Shown: in pieces, positions 25,292 through 33,708 of the stretch | Layout of the letters: every line of letters begins with the position of its first letter | Position numbering within the stretch: position 1 is the first letter of the stretch | NCBI GenBank assembly: GCA_018812925.1 | Contig: JAHJCU010000005.1 | Coordinates: 124,001-188,000, forward strand | DNA from: Candidatus Omnitrophota bacterium | Lineage (GTDB): Bacteria > CAIJMQ01 | DNA length: 64,000 bases | Reading direction: 5' to 3' | Program-made: the position numbers and the translations under genes | Notes under the pieces: generated by a model | What the model was told of the DNA's origin: nothing | What the model saw: only the letters and a program-made list of their open reading frames with translations | Database searches by the model: none

Positions 25292-25444
25292 GATTTAGAT
25301 TATACTAAATACGATTAATTAATGCGCTGAGCGGGGTCTTTCTCCGATACATTCTCTTTTCCCATGCCGCAAGCCGTATAAGTCCTTTTGGGAAGGCATA
25401 AAGATGTGCGGATAATTTGGGGATTATTGAGAAATTCCTACCTT
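25292..25444. other. Spacer between convergent GH31 and HIT genes
   Basis: About 150 nt without an open frame. There are short GC-rich patches (GCGCTGAGCGGGG near 25324) but I could not confirm a hairpin with a T-run, so no terminator is called. Confidence 0.35.
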
Positions 25445-25948
25445 TTATTTAGATTTTTTGTTCCAACTATTTTGTATTTCGCTCTTAATTTTCCTATAAC
25501 TTTCCTCCAAAGATTCGGGGATAATTTTAGTTCCACCTATAACGGGCATATAATTCGTATCCCCTTCCCATCGGGGAACTATATGCAGATGCATATGCTC
25601 TGCCACACTTGTTCCCGCACATACCCCAAGATTCATGCCAATATTAAAACCTTGCGGATGATACACTTTCTTCAATATCGGAATTATTCTTCTGGCAAGC
25701 AAAAAAATTTCATTTAATTCCTCATCGCCTAAATCTTCTAAATTTTTTATGTGCTTGATAGGGACTATCATAAGATGCCCGTTGTTATAAGGAAACTTAT
25801 TTAAAATTATAAAAGAGTGTTTTCCCTTATAAAGTATCAAACTTTTCCTCGTATCTTTTAATTTTAAATGTTGACACAGGAAACAACCTTTTATCTTTCC
25901 TACATTTGCTACGTATTTGCCTCTCCAAGGTGCCCATAAATTTTCCAT
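25445..25948 (-). CDS. HIT family nucleotide phosphorylase/hydrolase (Ap4A-type)
   Basis: A 167-residue histidine-triad protein acting on nucleotide phosphoesters such as diadenosine tetraphosphate. The catalytic triad is HMHLHIVPRW near residue 117. CFLCQHLK near residue 22 supplies two cysteines that could bind zinc with downstream histidines. The N-terminus MENLWAPWRGKYV is the standard start of the FHIT/Ap4A-phosphorylase-like group (LWAPWR), so the ATG at 25948 is firm. On the minus strand TATAAT ends exactly six bases before that ATG, giving a leaderless geometry like miaA. It is divergent from the unknown gene at 26013. Confidence 0.93.
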   Translation of the reverse strand: MENLWAPWRGKYVANVGKIKGCFLCQHLKLKDTRKSLILYKGKHSFIILNKFPYNNGHLMIVPIKHIKNLEDLGDEELNEIFLLARRIIPILKKVYHPQGFNIGMNLGVCAGTSVAEHMHLHIVPRWEGDTNYMPVIGGTKIIPESLEESYRKIKSEIQNSWNKKSK

Positions 25949-25954
25949 GTCAAT

Positions 25955-25960
25955 ATTATA
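25955..25960 (-). promoter_or_regulatory. -10 box of the HIT gene, leaderless geometry
   Basis: Minus-strand TATAAT followed by six bases and the ATG at 25948, so +1 should be the A of the start codon. No consensus -35 is seen. Confidence 0.5.
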
Positions 25961-25994
25961 CTATAAATCTGTTGGTAAAAATTGAGTCAGAATA

Positions 25995-26003
25995 TGCTAA
26001 AAT
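25995..26003 (+). promoter_or_regulatory. Extended -10 upstream of the 26013 gene
   Basis: TGCTAAAAT (extended -10) ends ten bases before the ATG at 26013, leaving a leader of about three bases. No ribosome site is visible. Confidence 0.45.
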
Positions 26004-26012
26004 ACTATCGAA

Positions 26013-26585
26013 ATGGGCAATATAAACGAATTCTTAGTTAGAGAGTTTTTTGAGATATCGGGATTTATAGTCAAAGCTAATCTCAAATTTGTTCCTAAGG
26101 GTAAAACATCCAGAAGGGGAGTAGACTTTTTTGTTGTAAACCTCAATACAAATCAAACTAAAGAATTGACAGAATTTGTATTAGACGGCGAATCTGCTAA
26201 GTTAGTCCATAACGCGATAATAAGGATTGAACCCTGGCATACCGATAAATTTTACCCTTCTGTTATTCAAAAAGACGAGGGACTGATTGATTTCTTAAGT
26301 TCTGAAAATCTAAAAGAAGCCCAAAAAACATTAAAAACAGCTGATTTTAAGAAAATTTTGGTGATTTCCAATCTACCCACTAATAAAGATATGCGTGACA
26401 AATCAGAAAAACTTCTCAAGGCAAAAGGTGTAGACCATCTGATAACTTTCCCTGCTATGCTTGCCTGGCTTATAGAGAATATCAAGAGTAATAAAAATTA
26501 CTACAACGATACTTTGGAACTTTTAAGAATATTGAAACACTATAAACTATTTAAAAAACCGCAGTTAGAATTATTCAAAAAATAA
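26013..26585 (+). CDS. Conserved-looking protein of unknown function next to ruvCAB
   Basis: A 190-residue soluble protein with no signal peptide or transmembrane segment. The N-terminal half (NEFLVREFFEISGFIVKANL, then RRGVDFFVV and IIRIEPWHTDKF) has the rhythm of a restriction-endonuclease-like fold: helix, a strand with Asp, then a strand with Glu. I cannot identify a convincing PD-(D/E)xK lysine. The C-terminal half has KKILVISNLP, then KGVDHLITFPAMLAWLIENI and LLRILKHYKLF. I have the impression of seeing such proteins in candidate-phylum genomes but cannot name a family. It lies 73 nt upstream of ruvC on the same strand, so a DNA repair role is possible. Possibly translated from a near-leaderless mRNA. 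Confidence 0.78.
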   Translation: MGNINEFLVREFFEISGFIVKANLKFVPKGKTSRRGVDFFVVNLNTNQTKELTEFVLDGESAKLVHNAIIRIEPWHTDKFYPSVIQKDEGLIDFLSSENLKEAQKTLKTADFKKILVISNLPTNKDMRDKSEKLLKAKGVDHLITFPAMLAWLIENIKSNKNYYNDTLELLRILKHYKLFKKPQLELFKK

Positions 26586-26658
26586 TTTTGCGGGAAAATA
26601 AAGAGGAAGTTTTTGCGGTAATCTTCTACAAAATATCTTCTAATTTGGATAAAAACAT

Positions 26659-27165
26659 ATGAATCCTATTGTTCTTGGTTTTGACCCCGGCATAAAAGTA
26701 AGTGGTTACGGAATAATTACGAAAGATAATAATTCAAAACTTACGACTATTGACTATGGAATAATTGAAAATACTTATCCTGAGTCATATCCTTTGTATC
26801 TGGAAAAAATCTATGATAAAGTTGTTCAGTTAATAAAAAAGTTTAAGCCTGGCAGTATTGCGGTAGAAGAACCTTTCATTTCCAGAAACCCTAACGCAGG
26901 TTTGAAAATCGGACAAATTGTGGGAGTAGTTGGGTTGGTGGGAATAAAAAAGGGGCTTAGGGTTTTTGGTTATTCCGTTCTTGCTGTAAAACAAGCGGTT
27001 ACCGGATATGGTAGAGCTGAAAAACAGCAGGTACAGGATATGGTGAAAAGAATGTTATCTTTGAATGTAGAATTCAAGCGTGTTGATATTTCAGATGCTT
27101 TGGGTGTGGCTATTTGTTGCATGAATTCTATGGATTGGGATAATAAAATAAAAAACAACATTTAA
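26659..27165 (+). CDS. ruvC: Holliday junction endonuclease RuvC
   Basis: Resolves Holliday junctions by paired nicks, working with RuvAB. The 168-residue length is usual. Acidic catalytic residues are visible: Asp8 in VLGFDPGIKVSGYG, Glu in IAVEEPFISRNPNAGLKIGQ near residue 74, and the C-terminal pair in RVDISDALGVAICC near 152. It is the first of ruvC-ruvA-ruvB in order, with a 64-nt AT-rich spacer before ruvA that contains a semi-palindromic element. Confidence 0.95.
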   Translation: MNPIVLGFDPGIKVSGYGIITKDNNSKLTTIDYGIIENTYPESYPLYLEKIYDKVVQLIKKFKPGSIAVEEPFISRNPNAGLKIGQIVGVVGLVGIKKGLRVFGYSVLAVKQAVTGYGRAEKQQVQDMVKRMLSLNVEFKRVDISDALGVAICCMNSMDWDNKIKNNI

Positions 27166-27215
27166 AATTTAAGATTGAAGATTCTAAGAATTTTTAATCT
27201 GTAATTTTCAATCTT
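27163..27215. repeat. AAGATT-rich semi-palindromic element before ruvA
   Basis: TTTAAGATTGAAGATTCTAA at its left, then a run of AATTTTTAATCTG and TTTCAATCTTTAA. It strongly resembles 9241-9285 in word order and length and can fold on itself through AAGATTGA/TCAATCTT. Confidence 0.55.
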
Positions 27216-27229
27216 TAATAAGATAAACT

Positions 27230-27829
27230 ATGATAGATTCCTTGCGAGGTAAACTCGCTTACAAATCTCCGACTTATATCAGAGTAGATGTTAATGGGGT
27301 GGGCTTCGGATTAAATATTCCCGTTTCTACATATAATTCCTTGGGAGAAATAGGTGTAGATATTAGTCTTTTTACTTATCTTCATGTCAGAGAAGATATG
27401 ATGCGTCTTTATGGGTTTAAGACGGAAGAGGAGATTAAAACTTTTAAAATGTTGATTTCTGTTACTTTGATAGGTCCGCAATTAGCATTGGGTATTTTAT
27501 CTTCCATTTCATCAGATGAATTTAAAAAAGCAATAATCCAAGACGATTTTAATAGACTTGACGCTATACCCGGGGTCGGGAAAAAGACCGCCCAAAGAAT
27601 GGTTATAGAGCTTAAAGAAAAGATTTCTTCTGTGGGAGGGATATTGGACAAGACAGAAGGATTAAATGAAGCGGAATCATCGCTTATAGAAGAAGCGGTA
27701 CGCGCGCTTATATCTTTGGGTTGCAGTAAAAAAGAGGCGCTTTTATCTATAAAAACTTCATATATAACTATTAAAGACAAAAAGCCGTCTTTGGAAGAAC
27801 TTATTAAATATTCTTTAAAACACTTATAA
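27230..27829 (+). CDS. ruvA: Holliday junction branch-migration protein RuvA
   Basis: Tetrameric junction-binding subunit that loads RuvB. The 199-residue length is normal. The N-terminal OB fold starts MIDSLRGKLAYKSP and includes VNGVGFGLNIP. The helix-hairpin-helix region contains DAIPGVGKKTAQRMVIELKE near residue 111. The C-terminal domain III (EEAVRALISLGCSKKEALLS) contacts RuvB. The stop is 1 nt from the ruvB start, so translation is coupled. Confidence 0.96.
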   Translation: MIDSLRGKLAYKSPTYIRVDVNGVGFGLNIPVSTYNSLGEIGVDISLFTYLHVREDMMRLYGFKTEEEIKTFKMLISVTLIGPQLALGILSSISSDEFKKAIIQDDFNRLDAIPGVGKKTAQRMVIELKEKISSVGGILDKTEGLNEAESSLIEEAVRALISLGCSKKEALLSIKTSYITIKDKKPSLEELIKYSLKHL

Positions 27830-27830
27830 A

Positions 27831-28859
27831 ATGGCAAAAGAAAGAGTTATAAATCCGAAACCTACGCTTGAAGACAAAGAACTGGATAATGAACTGCGAC
27901 CTGCATCTTGGAAGGATTTTGCGGGACAGGGAAAGATTAAGGAGCAGCTGTCCATATTTATAAAGGCGGCAAAAGATAGAGGGGAAGCTCTTGACCATAT
28001 TCTTTTTCACGGGCCTCCGGGATTAGGAAAAACCACTCTTGCCAATATAGTCTCAAGAGATTTAGGTGTTAATATTAATTCGACATCCGGTCCCGTTATA
28101 GAAAGACCCGTAGACTTGTCGGCACTTTTGTCGCGTTTGAAGGAAAAGGAAGTTCTTTTCGTAGACGAGATACACCGGTTGCCTCATACGGTAGAAGAAG
28201 TGCTTTATTCGGCTATGGAAGATTATAAGTTAGACATAATGGTTGGTAAGGGCCCCTCGGCGCGCGCTATAAAACTTGAACTTCCGCATTATACTTTAAT
28301 AGGAGCAACCACTCGCACGGGGCTTATTACTTCTCCTTTGAGGGCAAGATTTGGGATGATAATTCGCATAGGTTTCTATAATGCCGGCGAACTTGCTCAG
28401 ATAGTAAAAAGGTCTGCCAGAATTTTGAATATTGAAATAGATGAAGAAGGAGCCTGGGAATTGGCCTCAAGAAGCCGGGGCACTCCTAGAATAGCAAATA
28501 GACTTCTTCGTAGAGTAAGAGATTACGCTCAAGTAAAGGCTAACGGTGTTATTAATAAAGATATTACAGCAAAAGCGTTGGAACTTCTGGGTGTAGATGA
28601 ATATGGTCTTGACGAAATGGATAAACTTTTGCTTAAAACATTGGTGGAAAAGTTTAACGGTGGGCCTGTGGGAATAAAGACATTGGCGATATCTTTGGGC
28701 GAAGAAGAAGATACTCTCCAAGAAGTATGTGAAGCTTATCTTATTCAGCAGGGTCTTATAAAAAGAACCGCGCAGGGAAGAGAAGCCACGCCGTTATGTT
28801 ATGAATGCTTGGGAATTGTTAAAGCAAAATCAAAGGAGCAGAAAAAACTTTTTAAATAA
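27831..28859 (+). CDS. ruvB: Holliday junction DNA helicase RuvB
   Basis: Hexameric AAA+ motor driving branch migration. The 342-residue length is typical. Walker A is HGPPGLGKTTLANIV near residue 61, Walker B LFVDEIHRLPHTVEEVLY near 107, sensor 1 LIGATTRTGLITSPLRARFG near 156, and the arginine finger lies within the same block. The C-terminal winged helix contains GGPVGIKTLAISLGEE and ends AQGREATPLCYE. It follows ruvA by one nucleotide and precedes a small unknown gene by 12 nt. Confidence 0.97.
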   Translation: MAKERVINPKPTLEDKELDNELRPASWKDFAGQGKIKEQLSIFIKAAKDRGEALDHILFHGPPGLGKTTLANIVSRDLGVNINSTSGPVIERPVDLSALLSRLKEKEVLFVDEIHRLPHTVEEVLYSAMEDYKLDIMVGKGPSARAIKLELPHYTLIGATTRTGLITSPLRARFGMIIRIGFYNAGELAQIVKRSARILNIEIDEEGAWELASRSRGTPRIANRLLRRVRDYAQVKANGVINKDITAKALELLGVDEYGLDEMDKLLLKTLVEKFNGGPVGIKTLAISLGEEEDTLQEVCEAYLIQQGLIKRTAQGREATPLCYECLGIVKAKSKEQKKLFK

Positions 28860-28871
28860 AGGGGGATTGTT

Positions 28872-29081
28872 ATGCAAAAAGTTAAAATTTTCATGAGTTC
28901 AGCTACAGGAGAAGGTCTTGAAGAACTTGAACAAATTATAAATAAATGGATTGAAAAAGAGAAAATTGAAATTAAGAATATTTCCACCTCGGTGAGACTT
29001 ATACCGTCTGGAGAAAGAGCAAGTTTAACATCTGAAATAACAGACCAATTTATAGTTTGCCTAACCTATGAAAGCAAATAA
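28872..29081 (+). CDS. Small protein of unknown function between ruvB and metG
   Basis: A 69-residue protein (MQKVKIFMSSATGEGLEELE start; C-terminus DQFIVCLTYESK). It has no transmembrane segment or known motif. A GGGGGA site lies five bases upstream of the ATG, it begins 12 nt after ruvB, and its end overlaps the metG start by 14 nt. These features support a real, translationally coupled gene. I do not recognise a family. Confidence 0.7.
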   Translation: MQKVKIFMSSATGEGLEELEQIINKWIEKEKIEIKNISTSVRLIPSGERASLTSEITDQFIVCLTYESK

Positions 29082-30603
29082 TAATCCGGGCAAATTTTAC
29101 GTCACTACACCTATTTATTATGTAAATAGCATTCCGCATGTAGGGCATAGCTATACCACAATTGCGGCTGATGTTTTAGCGCGTTCTGCTCGTCAAGAAG
29201 GTAAAGAGGTATTTTTCCTAACGGGAACAGATGAGCATGGAGAGAAAATAGCCAAGGCATCTGAAGCTGTTGGAAAAACCCCAAAAGAGTTCTGCGACGA
29301 AATTTCCGCAAAGTTCAGATATGTATGGGATAAGCTAAATATATCTTATGATTATTTTATCCGCACTACCGATAAAAAGCATGAAGACGCGGTAAAAAAA
29401 TTCTTAAGTAACCTTCATGAAAACGGTCTGATATACAAAGGCAAATATGAAGGGCTTTATTGTCGAGGATGCGAAAAATTTCTACAAAAAAATGACATAG
29501 TAGAAGGTAAATGTCCTCTGCATTTAACAGAGCCGGAATTACTAAAAGAGGAAAATTATTTCTTTAAACTAAGCGATTATAGAGATAAACTTATAGAATT
29601 GATAGAAAATGACACAATAGAAATACTCCCTATTGCGCTTAAAAAAGAAGTTTTAAGTAAGTTGATTTTGGGGATAGAAGATATTAGCATTTCCAGGCAA
29701 ACCGTTCAGTGGGGAATAAATCTTCCGTTTGATGATTCTCAGACAATCTATGTCTGGATAGACGCTTTAATAAACTATATATCGTCTATAGGATATGCCG
29801 ATGACAGCAAGAATTTCTCAAAGTGGTGGCCTGCGGATGTGCATTTAATGGCTAAAGATATATGTTGGTTTCATGCGGTTATCTGGCCCGCGATGCTTTT
29901 GGCGGTTGGAGAAAAAACGCCCAAAAAACTTTTTGTCCACGGTTTTTTTACCGTTGAAGGGCAAAAGATGAGCAAGTCATTGGGCAATATGATAGACCCT
30001 TTGCCTTTAGTGGAGGAATACGGAGCAGATACTTTGCGATACTTTCTTTTAACTGAATTCCCTTTTGACCACGACGGAGATTTTTCTATCAGGAGACTTG
30101 AAGAACGTTATAATAATGACCTTGCAAATGATTTGGGCAATTTGGTTTTGCGCATATTGACGATGATAGAAAAATATTGCGAGGGGAAAATTCCAGCTGC
30201 AAATGATGAAGCAAACAATATTAAAATAAAATCTATAAAATTAGATTTATCCGCACAATTGAATATTCGCAATCGGGAAATCGAAGCTGCGGAATTTTCC
30301 AAGGTATTGGTCAATATAATGAATTTGATACGGGAAACCAACCGGATTATAGAAGAATACGCTCCCTGGAATTTGGCAAAACAAAAAGATACCGATTCTT
30401 TAAATACACTTCTTTATTATTTGGCGCAACGACTTGCAACGATTGCAATATTGATATATCCCTTCTTGCCGAACACGAGCGAAGTCATATTTAGACAGCT
30501 TGGACTTGAAGTTCCATCGGCTTTTTCAATTAAAGAAAATTTAATAACTCTTTTGCCGAATAAGAAAATAAAAAAAGAAAAACCGTTATTTCCTAAAAAA
30601 TGA
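29068..30603 (+). CDS. metG: Methionyl-tRNA synthetase
   Basis: Class I synthetase charging initiator and elongator tRNA-Met. At 511 residues it is the short form lacking the C-terminal dimerisation/tRNA-binding domain. HIGH motif as HVGHSYTT near residue 24; KMSKSLGN near residue 298; a connective zinc-knuckle region with CRGCEKF and a later GKCPLH shows only three clear cysteines. Anticodon-binding helices occupy the last ~150 residues (NLVLRILTMIEKYCEGKIPA). It overlaps the upstream small gene by 14 nt, and its stop overlaps the pyrF start as ATGA. Confidence 0.97.
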   Translation: MKANNNPGKFYVTTPIYYVNSIPHVGHSYTTIAADVLARSARQEGKEVFFLTGTDEHGEKIAKASEAVGKTPKEFCDEISAKFRYVWDKLNISYDYFIRTTDKKHEDAVKKFLSNLHENGLIYKGKYEGLYCRGCEKFLQKNDIVEGKCPLHLTEPELLKEENYFFKLSDYRDKLIELIENDTIEILPIALKKEVLSKLILGIEDISISRQTVQWGINLPFDDSQTIYVWIDALINYISSIGYADDSKNFSKWWPADVHLMAKDICWFHAVIWPAMLLAVGEKTPKKLFVHGFFTVEGQKMSKSLGNMIDPLPLVEEYGADTLRYFLLTEFPFDHDGDFSIRRLEERYNNDLANDLGNLVLRILTMIEKYCEGKIPAANDEANNIKIKSIKLDLSAQLNIRNREIEAAEFSKVLVNIMNLIRETNRIIEEYAPWNLAKQKDTDSLNTLLYYLAQRLATIAILIYPFLPNTSEVIFRQLGLEVPSAFSIKENLITLLPNKKIKKEKPLFPKK

Positions 30604-31316
30604 GAAAAGATAAACCGATAATAGTAGCTTTGGATGTTTTTACGAGAAAAGAGGCACAGCGCTTAGTAGAAGATTTAGTCGAATATGTTTCCATTTTCAA
30701 AATCGGACATCAACTTTTCTTAAAAGAAGGAATGGATATTATCCATATGATTCAAGATAAGGGCGCAGAAGTTTTCCTTGACTTAAAATTCCATGATATC
30801 CCAAGTGTTATATCAAATGCGGTAGAAGTGGCTTTTAATGAAAAGGTTTATATGTTGACTCTGCATTCTTTGGGCGGCAGAATGATGCTTGAGCAAGTTG
30901 TAAAAAAAGTTAAAACGTTATCTTCGGAAGGAAAGGGCAGGACACCGATACTTTTGGGCGTTACCATCCTTACGAGTTTAGATGAAGAAAAACTAAAGGA
31001 AATGGGTTTTTCTTTGCCGATGAAACAGCAGGTTCTAAAACTTGCCAAAATTAGCGAAGAGTGTGGTTTGGGCGGAATAGTTTGTTCCGGTGAAGAGATA
31101 AGTTTGATAAGAGATAATACAAAAGAGAATTTTATCATTGTTACCCCGGGAGTAAGACTGGAGAAGCTACCTTCAGACGACCAAGAAAGAATAATTGCCG
31201 TTGAAGATGCAATAAAACGCGGAGCGGATTATTTAGTTATGGGTAGAAGTATAACGGAAAGTAAAGAACTAAAAAAGAAACTGGAATTGATTTTGGAGAA
31301 ATTAAATAGATTATGA
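30600..31316 (+). CDS. pyrF: Orotidine 5'-phosphate decarboxylase
   Basis: Last step of UMP synthesis. A 238-residue TIM barrel with PIIVALDVFTRKEAQRLVE at the start, the catalytic FLDLKFHDIPSVISNAV near residue 58 (Lys-Asp-Asp network), TLHSLGGRMM near 85, and the phosphate-binding VTPGVRL near 180 and VMGRSIT near 215. It overlaps metG by 4 nt (ATGA). Its TGA lies inside the extended -10 of the rpsO promoter. Confidence 0.96.
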   Translation: MRKDKPIIVALDVFTRKEAQRLVEDLVEYVSIFKIGHQLFLKEGMDIIHMIQDKGAEVFLDLKFHDIPSVISNAVEVAFNEKVYMLTLHSLGGRMMLEQVVKKVKTLSSEGKGRTPILLGVTILTSLDEEKLKEMGFSLPMKQQVLKLAKISEECGLGGIVCSGEEISLIRDNTKENFIIVTPGVRLEKLPSDDQERIIAVEDAIKRGADYLVMGRSITESKELKKKLELILEKLNRL

Positions 31317-31322
31317 TATAAT
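31293..31322 (+). promoter_or_regulatory. Promoter of rpsO-infC-rpmI-rplT
   Basis: TTGGAG (31293-31298), 18-nt spacer, and an extended -10 TGATATAAT (31314-31322). It overlaps the pyrF stop codon and leaves about a 28-nt leader with AAGGAG before rpsO. Confidence 0.6.
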
Positions 31323-31356
31323 TCCACCCTAATAATTTAATAAGGAGTTTTTAATT

Positions 31357-31626
31357 ATGCCTTTTACTAAGGAAGATAAAGCGAAAATAGTTGAAGAATT
31401 CGGTAAAGACCCTAAAAATACAGGTTCGCCGGAGGTGCAAATAGCAATTATTACACAGAGAATAAACACTCTTTCGCAGCATCTTGCGAAATTTAAACAT
31501 GACCGCACATCCAAAAGAGGATTACTGCAATTGGTCGGTAAAAGAAGAGCTTTACTAAATTATTTAAAAAAAGAGTCCGAAGCCCGATATTTGGAAACGC
31601 TTAAAAAACTTGGTCTTAGAAAGTAA
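31357..31626 (+). CDS. rpsO: 30S ribosomal protein S15
   Basis: An 89-residue S15, the standard length, binding the 16S rRNA central domain three-way junction early in 30S assembly. It has the canonical FGKDPKNTGSPEVQIAIITQ near residue 14 and KFKHDRTSKRGLLQLVGKRR near 46. AAGGAG precedes the ATG. No pnp follows; instead it heads the infC-rpmI-rplT group with a 15-nt gap. Confidence 0.98.
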   Translation: MPFTKEDKAKIVEEFGKDPKNTGSPEVQIAIITQRINTLSQHLAKFKHDRTSKRGLLQLVGKRRALLNYLKKESEARYLETLKKLGLRK

Positions 31627-31641
31627 ATCTTAAAGAAAACC

Positions 31642-32208
31642 TTGCAAGCAAAAACACAAAGAGTTCGAATAAATAGATGGATTAGGGCAGAAACGGTTAG
31701 AGTAGTAGGACCCGATAGCAAACAGATAGGCGTTATGCCGTTAAATCGTGCTTTATATATTGCTAAAGAGTTGGAATTAGACCTTGTGGAAGTGGCTCCG
31801 GAAGCTAAACCGCCGGTATGCAGAATAATAGATTTCGGAAAATATAAATACGAACAACAAAAGAGAGAGAAAAACCAGAAGAAACAACAGAGAGTACAGC
31901 AGATGAAGGAAATGGTTTTTAGGCCTTCCATCGGCGAGCACGATTTTGAAGTAAAAGCAAAACACATCAGAGAGTTTCTTGAGGATGGGCATAAAGCGAA
32001 AATAGTAGTGCGATTTAGAAGAGGAGAGATGGCTCGTAAGGAAAGAGGTAGTCAGCTTCTCGCGAAAATACAGAAAGGGATGGAAGATATAAGTAAAGTT
32101 GCAAAACCTTCTTATATGTTAGGCAAAGCACTAATGATGGTTCTTGCGCCTATAGAAGTTAAGAAAGAGAAAAATGCCAAAACTGAAAACAAAGAAATCG
32201 GCGGCTAA
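31642..32208 (+). CDS. infC: Translation initiation factor IF-3
   Basis: A 188-residue IF-3, which keeps subunits apart and proofreads start codon choice. The N domain has RINRWIRAETVRVVGPDSKQ and PPVCRIIDFGKYKYEQQKRE, followed by a lysine-rich linker and a C domain with KAKIVVRFRRGEMA. The frame begins with TTG at 31642; the next in-frame ATG lies well inside the N domain, so TTG is the supported start. Non-AUG starts on infC are the basis of autogenous control in characterised bacteria. The 3' end overlaps rpmI by 35 nt. Confidence 0.96.
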   Translation: MQAKTQRVRINRWIRAETVRVVGPDSKQIGVMPLNRALYIAKELELDLVEVAPEAKPPVCRIIDFGKYKYEQQKREKNQKKQQRVQQMKEMVFRPSIGEHDFEVKAKHIREFLEDGHKAKIVVRFRRGEMARKERGSQLLAKIQKGMEDISKVAKPSYMLGKALMMVLAPIEVKKEKNAKTENKEIGG

Positions 32209-32371
32209 AAGGTTTCGTCGTTCTGCTTCCGGAAAAATAATAAGAAACAAAGCAGGAAAACGACACTTTTTAAGCAGTAAAGGTACAACGCAGAAAAGAA
32301 GATTAGCGCAAAAAGATACAGTTGATGCGTCAGACCATAAAAGAATAAAAGAGCTGATACCTTATAAATAA
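32174..32371 (+). CDS. rpmI: 50S ribosomal protein L35
   Basis: A 65-residue basic L35 beginning MPKLKTKKSAAKRFRRSASG, the family signature, with a conserved HFLSSKGTTQKRRL. It starts inside infC (35-nt overlap), which makes translation dependent on infC passage. The usual order infC-rpmI-rplT is kept. Confidence 0.97.
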   Translation: MPKLKTKKSAAKRFRRSASGKIIRNKAGKRHFLSSKGTTQKRRLAQKDTVDASDHKRIKELIPYK

Positions 32372-32446
32372 GGACAGATGTCAGAAAACAGAGGACAGAA
32401 AAATCTGGTTTTTGTTATCTGATTACGAACAGGGTGAGGAGTAAAG
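32372..32446. other. rpmI-rplT spacer with repeated GACAGA words
   Basis: A 75-nt spacer in which GGACAGA recurs (GGACAGATGTCAG and GAGGACAGAAAA) and CAGATGTCAG partners loosely with CTGGTTTTTGTTATCTG. It ends with GTGAGGAG before rplT. It could be one of the intergenic elements or an L20 leader; I cannot show an L20 operator. Confidence 0.35.
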
Positions 32447-32824
32447 ATGTCTAGAGTAAAAAGAGGAACAATAAAAAAGAAAAAAAGAAGAAGAATATTA
32501 GGCAAAGCAAAGGGATATGTTGCCGGCAGAAGTAAACTCTATACCGTGGCAAAGGATGCTGTTCAAAAAGGACTTGTCTATGCCTATAGAGACAGAAGAA
32601 CAAAAAAGAGAAACTTCCGCAGTTTGTGGATACAGAGAATAAATGCCGCTACAAGAAGCCAGGGCATAACCTATTCGCAGTTGATTGACGGCTTAGCCAA
32701 AGCCAATGTCGAAATAAACAGAAAAATGCTGGCAGAAATGGCAGTCAACGCTCCAGAATCATTCTCTGCATTAGTTGAAATTGCGAAGAAACATATTACC
32801 GTAAAACCTGCTAAGGCGAGTTAA
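32447..32824 (+). CDS. rplT: 50S ribosomal protein L20
   Basis: A 125-residue L20, which binds 23S rRNA early in 50S assembly and represses the rpmI-rplT unit in characterised bacteria. The start MSRVKRGTIKKKKRRRILGK and KGLVYAYRDRRTKKRNFRSL are diagnostic. A GAGGAG site lies upstream. It is the last gene of the group; no clear terminator follows, only AGTAAAAAG-type repeats (32836-32885). Confidence 0.98.
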   Translation: MSRVKRGTIKKKKRRRILGKAKGYVAGRSKLYTVAKDAVQKGLVYAYRDRRTKKRNFRSLWIQRINAATRSQGITYSQLIDGLAKANVEINRKMLAEMAVNAPESFSALVEIAKKHITVKPAKAS

Positions 32825-32892
32825 GGATGACTCTGGAAGTAAAAAGTTAGAAGTAAAAAGGTAAAACCACAAGTTAAAAGTTAAAACAAGAA

Positions 32893-33708
32893 TTAGAATA
32901 GAGTCTTAAGATACACTTGGATAATTTTTACAACACCTTCAAAACAAGCCTTAATGTCTTCTGAGCTCCATTCTTTTATTTTTTCTCCTGGTTTCGGAGC
33001 ATGACGAATATCAGCATAACTTGCGTTAGCAACTTTCCCTATCAAATTCCATTCAGTATTACATCCTATAATATCTTTAGCTTCTTTCTCACCGCCATAT
33101 TTTTTTTCTAAAACCTCAATGATTTTATAAAGATAAAAGAGAGCAACATCATCCTGTTTTAAAGCATTATCATGGTATTTGAGTACTAAATTCGCCGTAT
33201 CGTCACTTTCTATGGTTTGGATTTTAATACGAGTAGCTGTAGCCAATTTTTCCTTGGCAGGTTCAAATTTTTTATCCAGAATCTCTCGTTCGTTTTCTAA
33301 TTTTTGCATTTCTTCCTTGATTTTTTCTTCTCCGAGAGATAAAAAAAGATCAATTATATTTACCTTCGATTGGGTCTCATAAATTTTCGGTATCACTCTA
33401 TTAAGAAAAGTAGCTATGATTTCTTCATTAGATTTATATTCAGGCAGTATTATCAATTGTCCGTCTCCTATCTCTAGGGAGATACCCAAAATCTCACGGT
33501 TCATATTATAAAAAAGAAGAGCCCCACCTTCTCTTATTCTTAGTGGAACATTAATCGTCTGCAAAATAGGTATTTTTAAGCTGTCTTTTACAACTAAGGG
33601 AGAAAGATAATGATTATTGAGGAAGACTAATACTATTACCAGCAAGTGGTTTATAGTCTTTTGTAAACAATATTCCAGGTATAGATGGGATCCAATTATA
33701 AGCTTCAT
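32893..33708 (-). CDS. Unknown protein, C-terminal part of a frameshifted gene
   Basis: This frame continues the gene whose N-terminal part is at 33614-34024; the two overlap by 95 nt in different frames. The plausible native product joins them near 33605-33625, giving about 370 residues. In this part, residues ~110-180 form a charged coiled-coil-like stretch (EEKIKEEMQKLENEREILDK). The C-terminus (WNLIGKVANASYADIRHAPK, then VKIIQVYLKTLF) has the look of an all-helical HEPN-type domain, though no RxxxxH motif is visible. The first ~30 residues of this frame are probably not translated natively. The function is unknown. Confidence 0.6.
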   Translation of the reverse strand: MKLIIGSHLYLEYCLQKTINHLLVIVLVFLNNHYLSPLVVKDSLKIPILQTINVPLRIREGGALLFYNMNREILGISLEIGDGQLIILPEYKSNEEIIATFLNRVIPKIYETQSKVNIIDLFLSLGEEKIKEEMQKLENEREILDKKFEPAKEKLATATRIKIQTIESDDTANLVLKYHDNALKQDDVALFYLYKIIEVLEKKYGGEKEAKDIIGCNTEWNLIGKVANASYADIRHAPKPGEKIKEWSSEDIKACFEGVVKIIQVYLKTLF

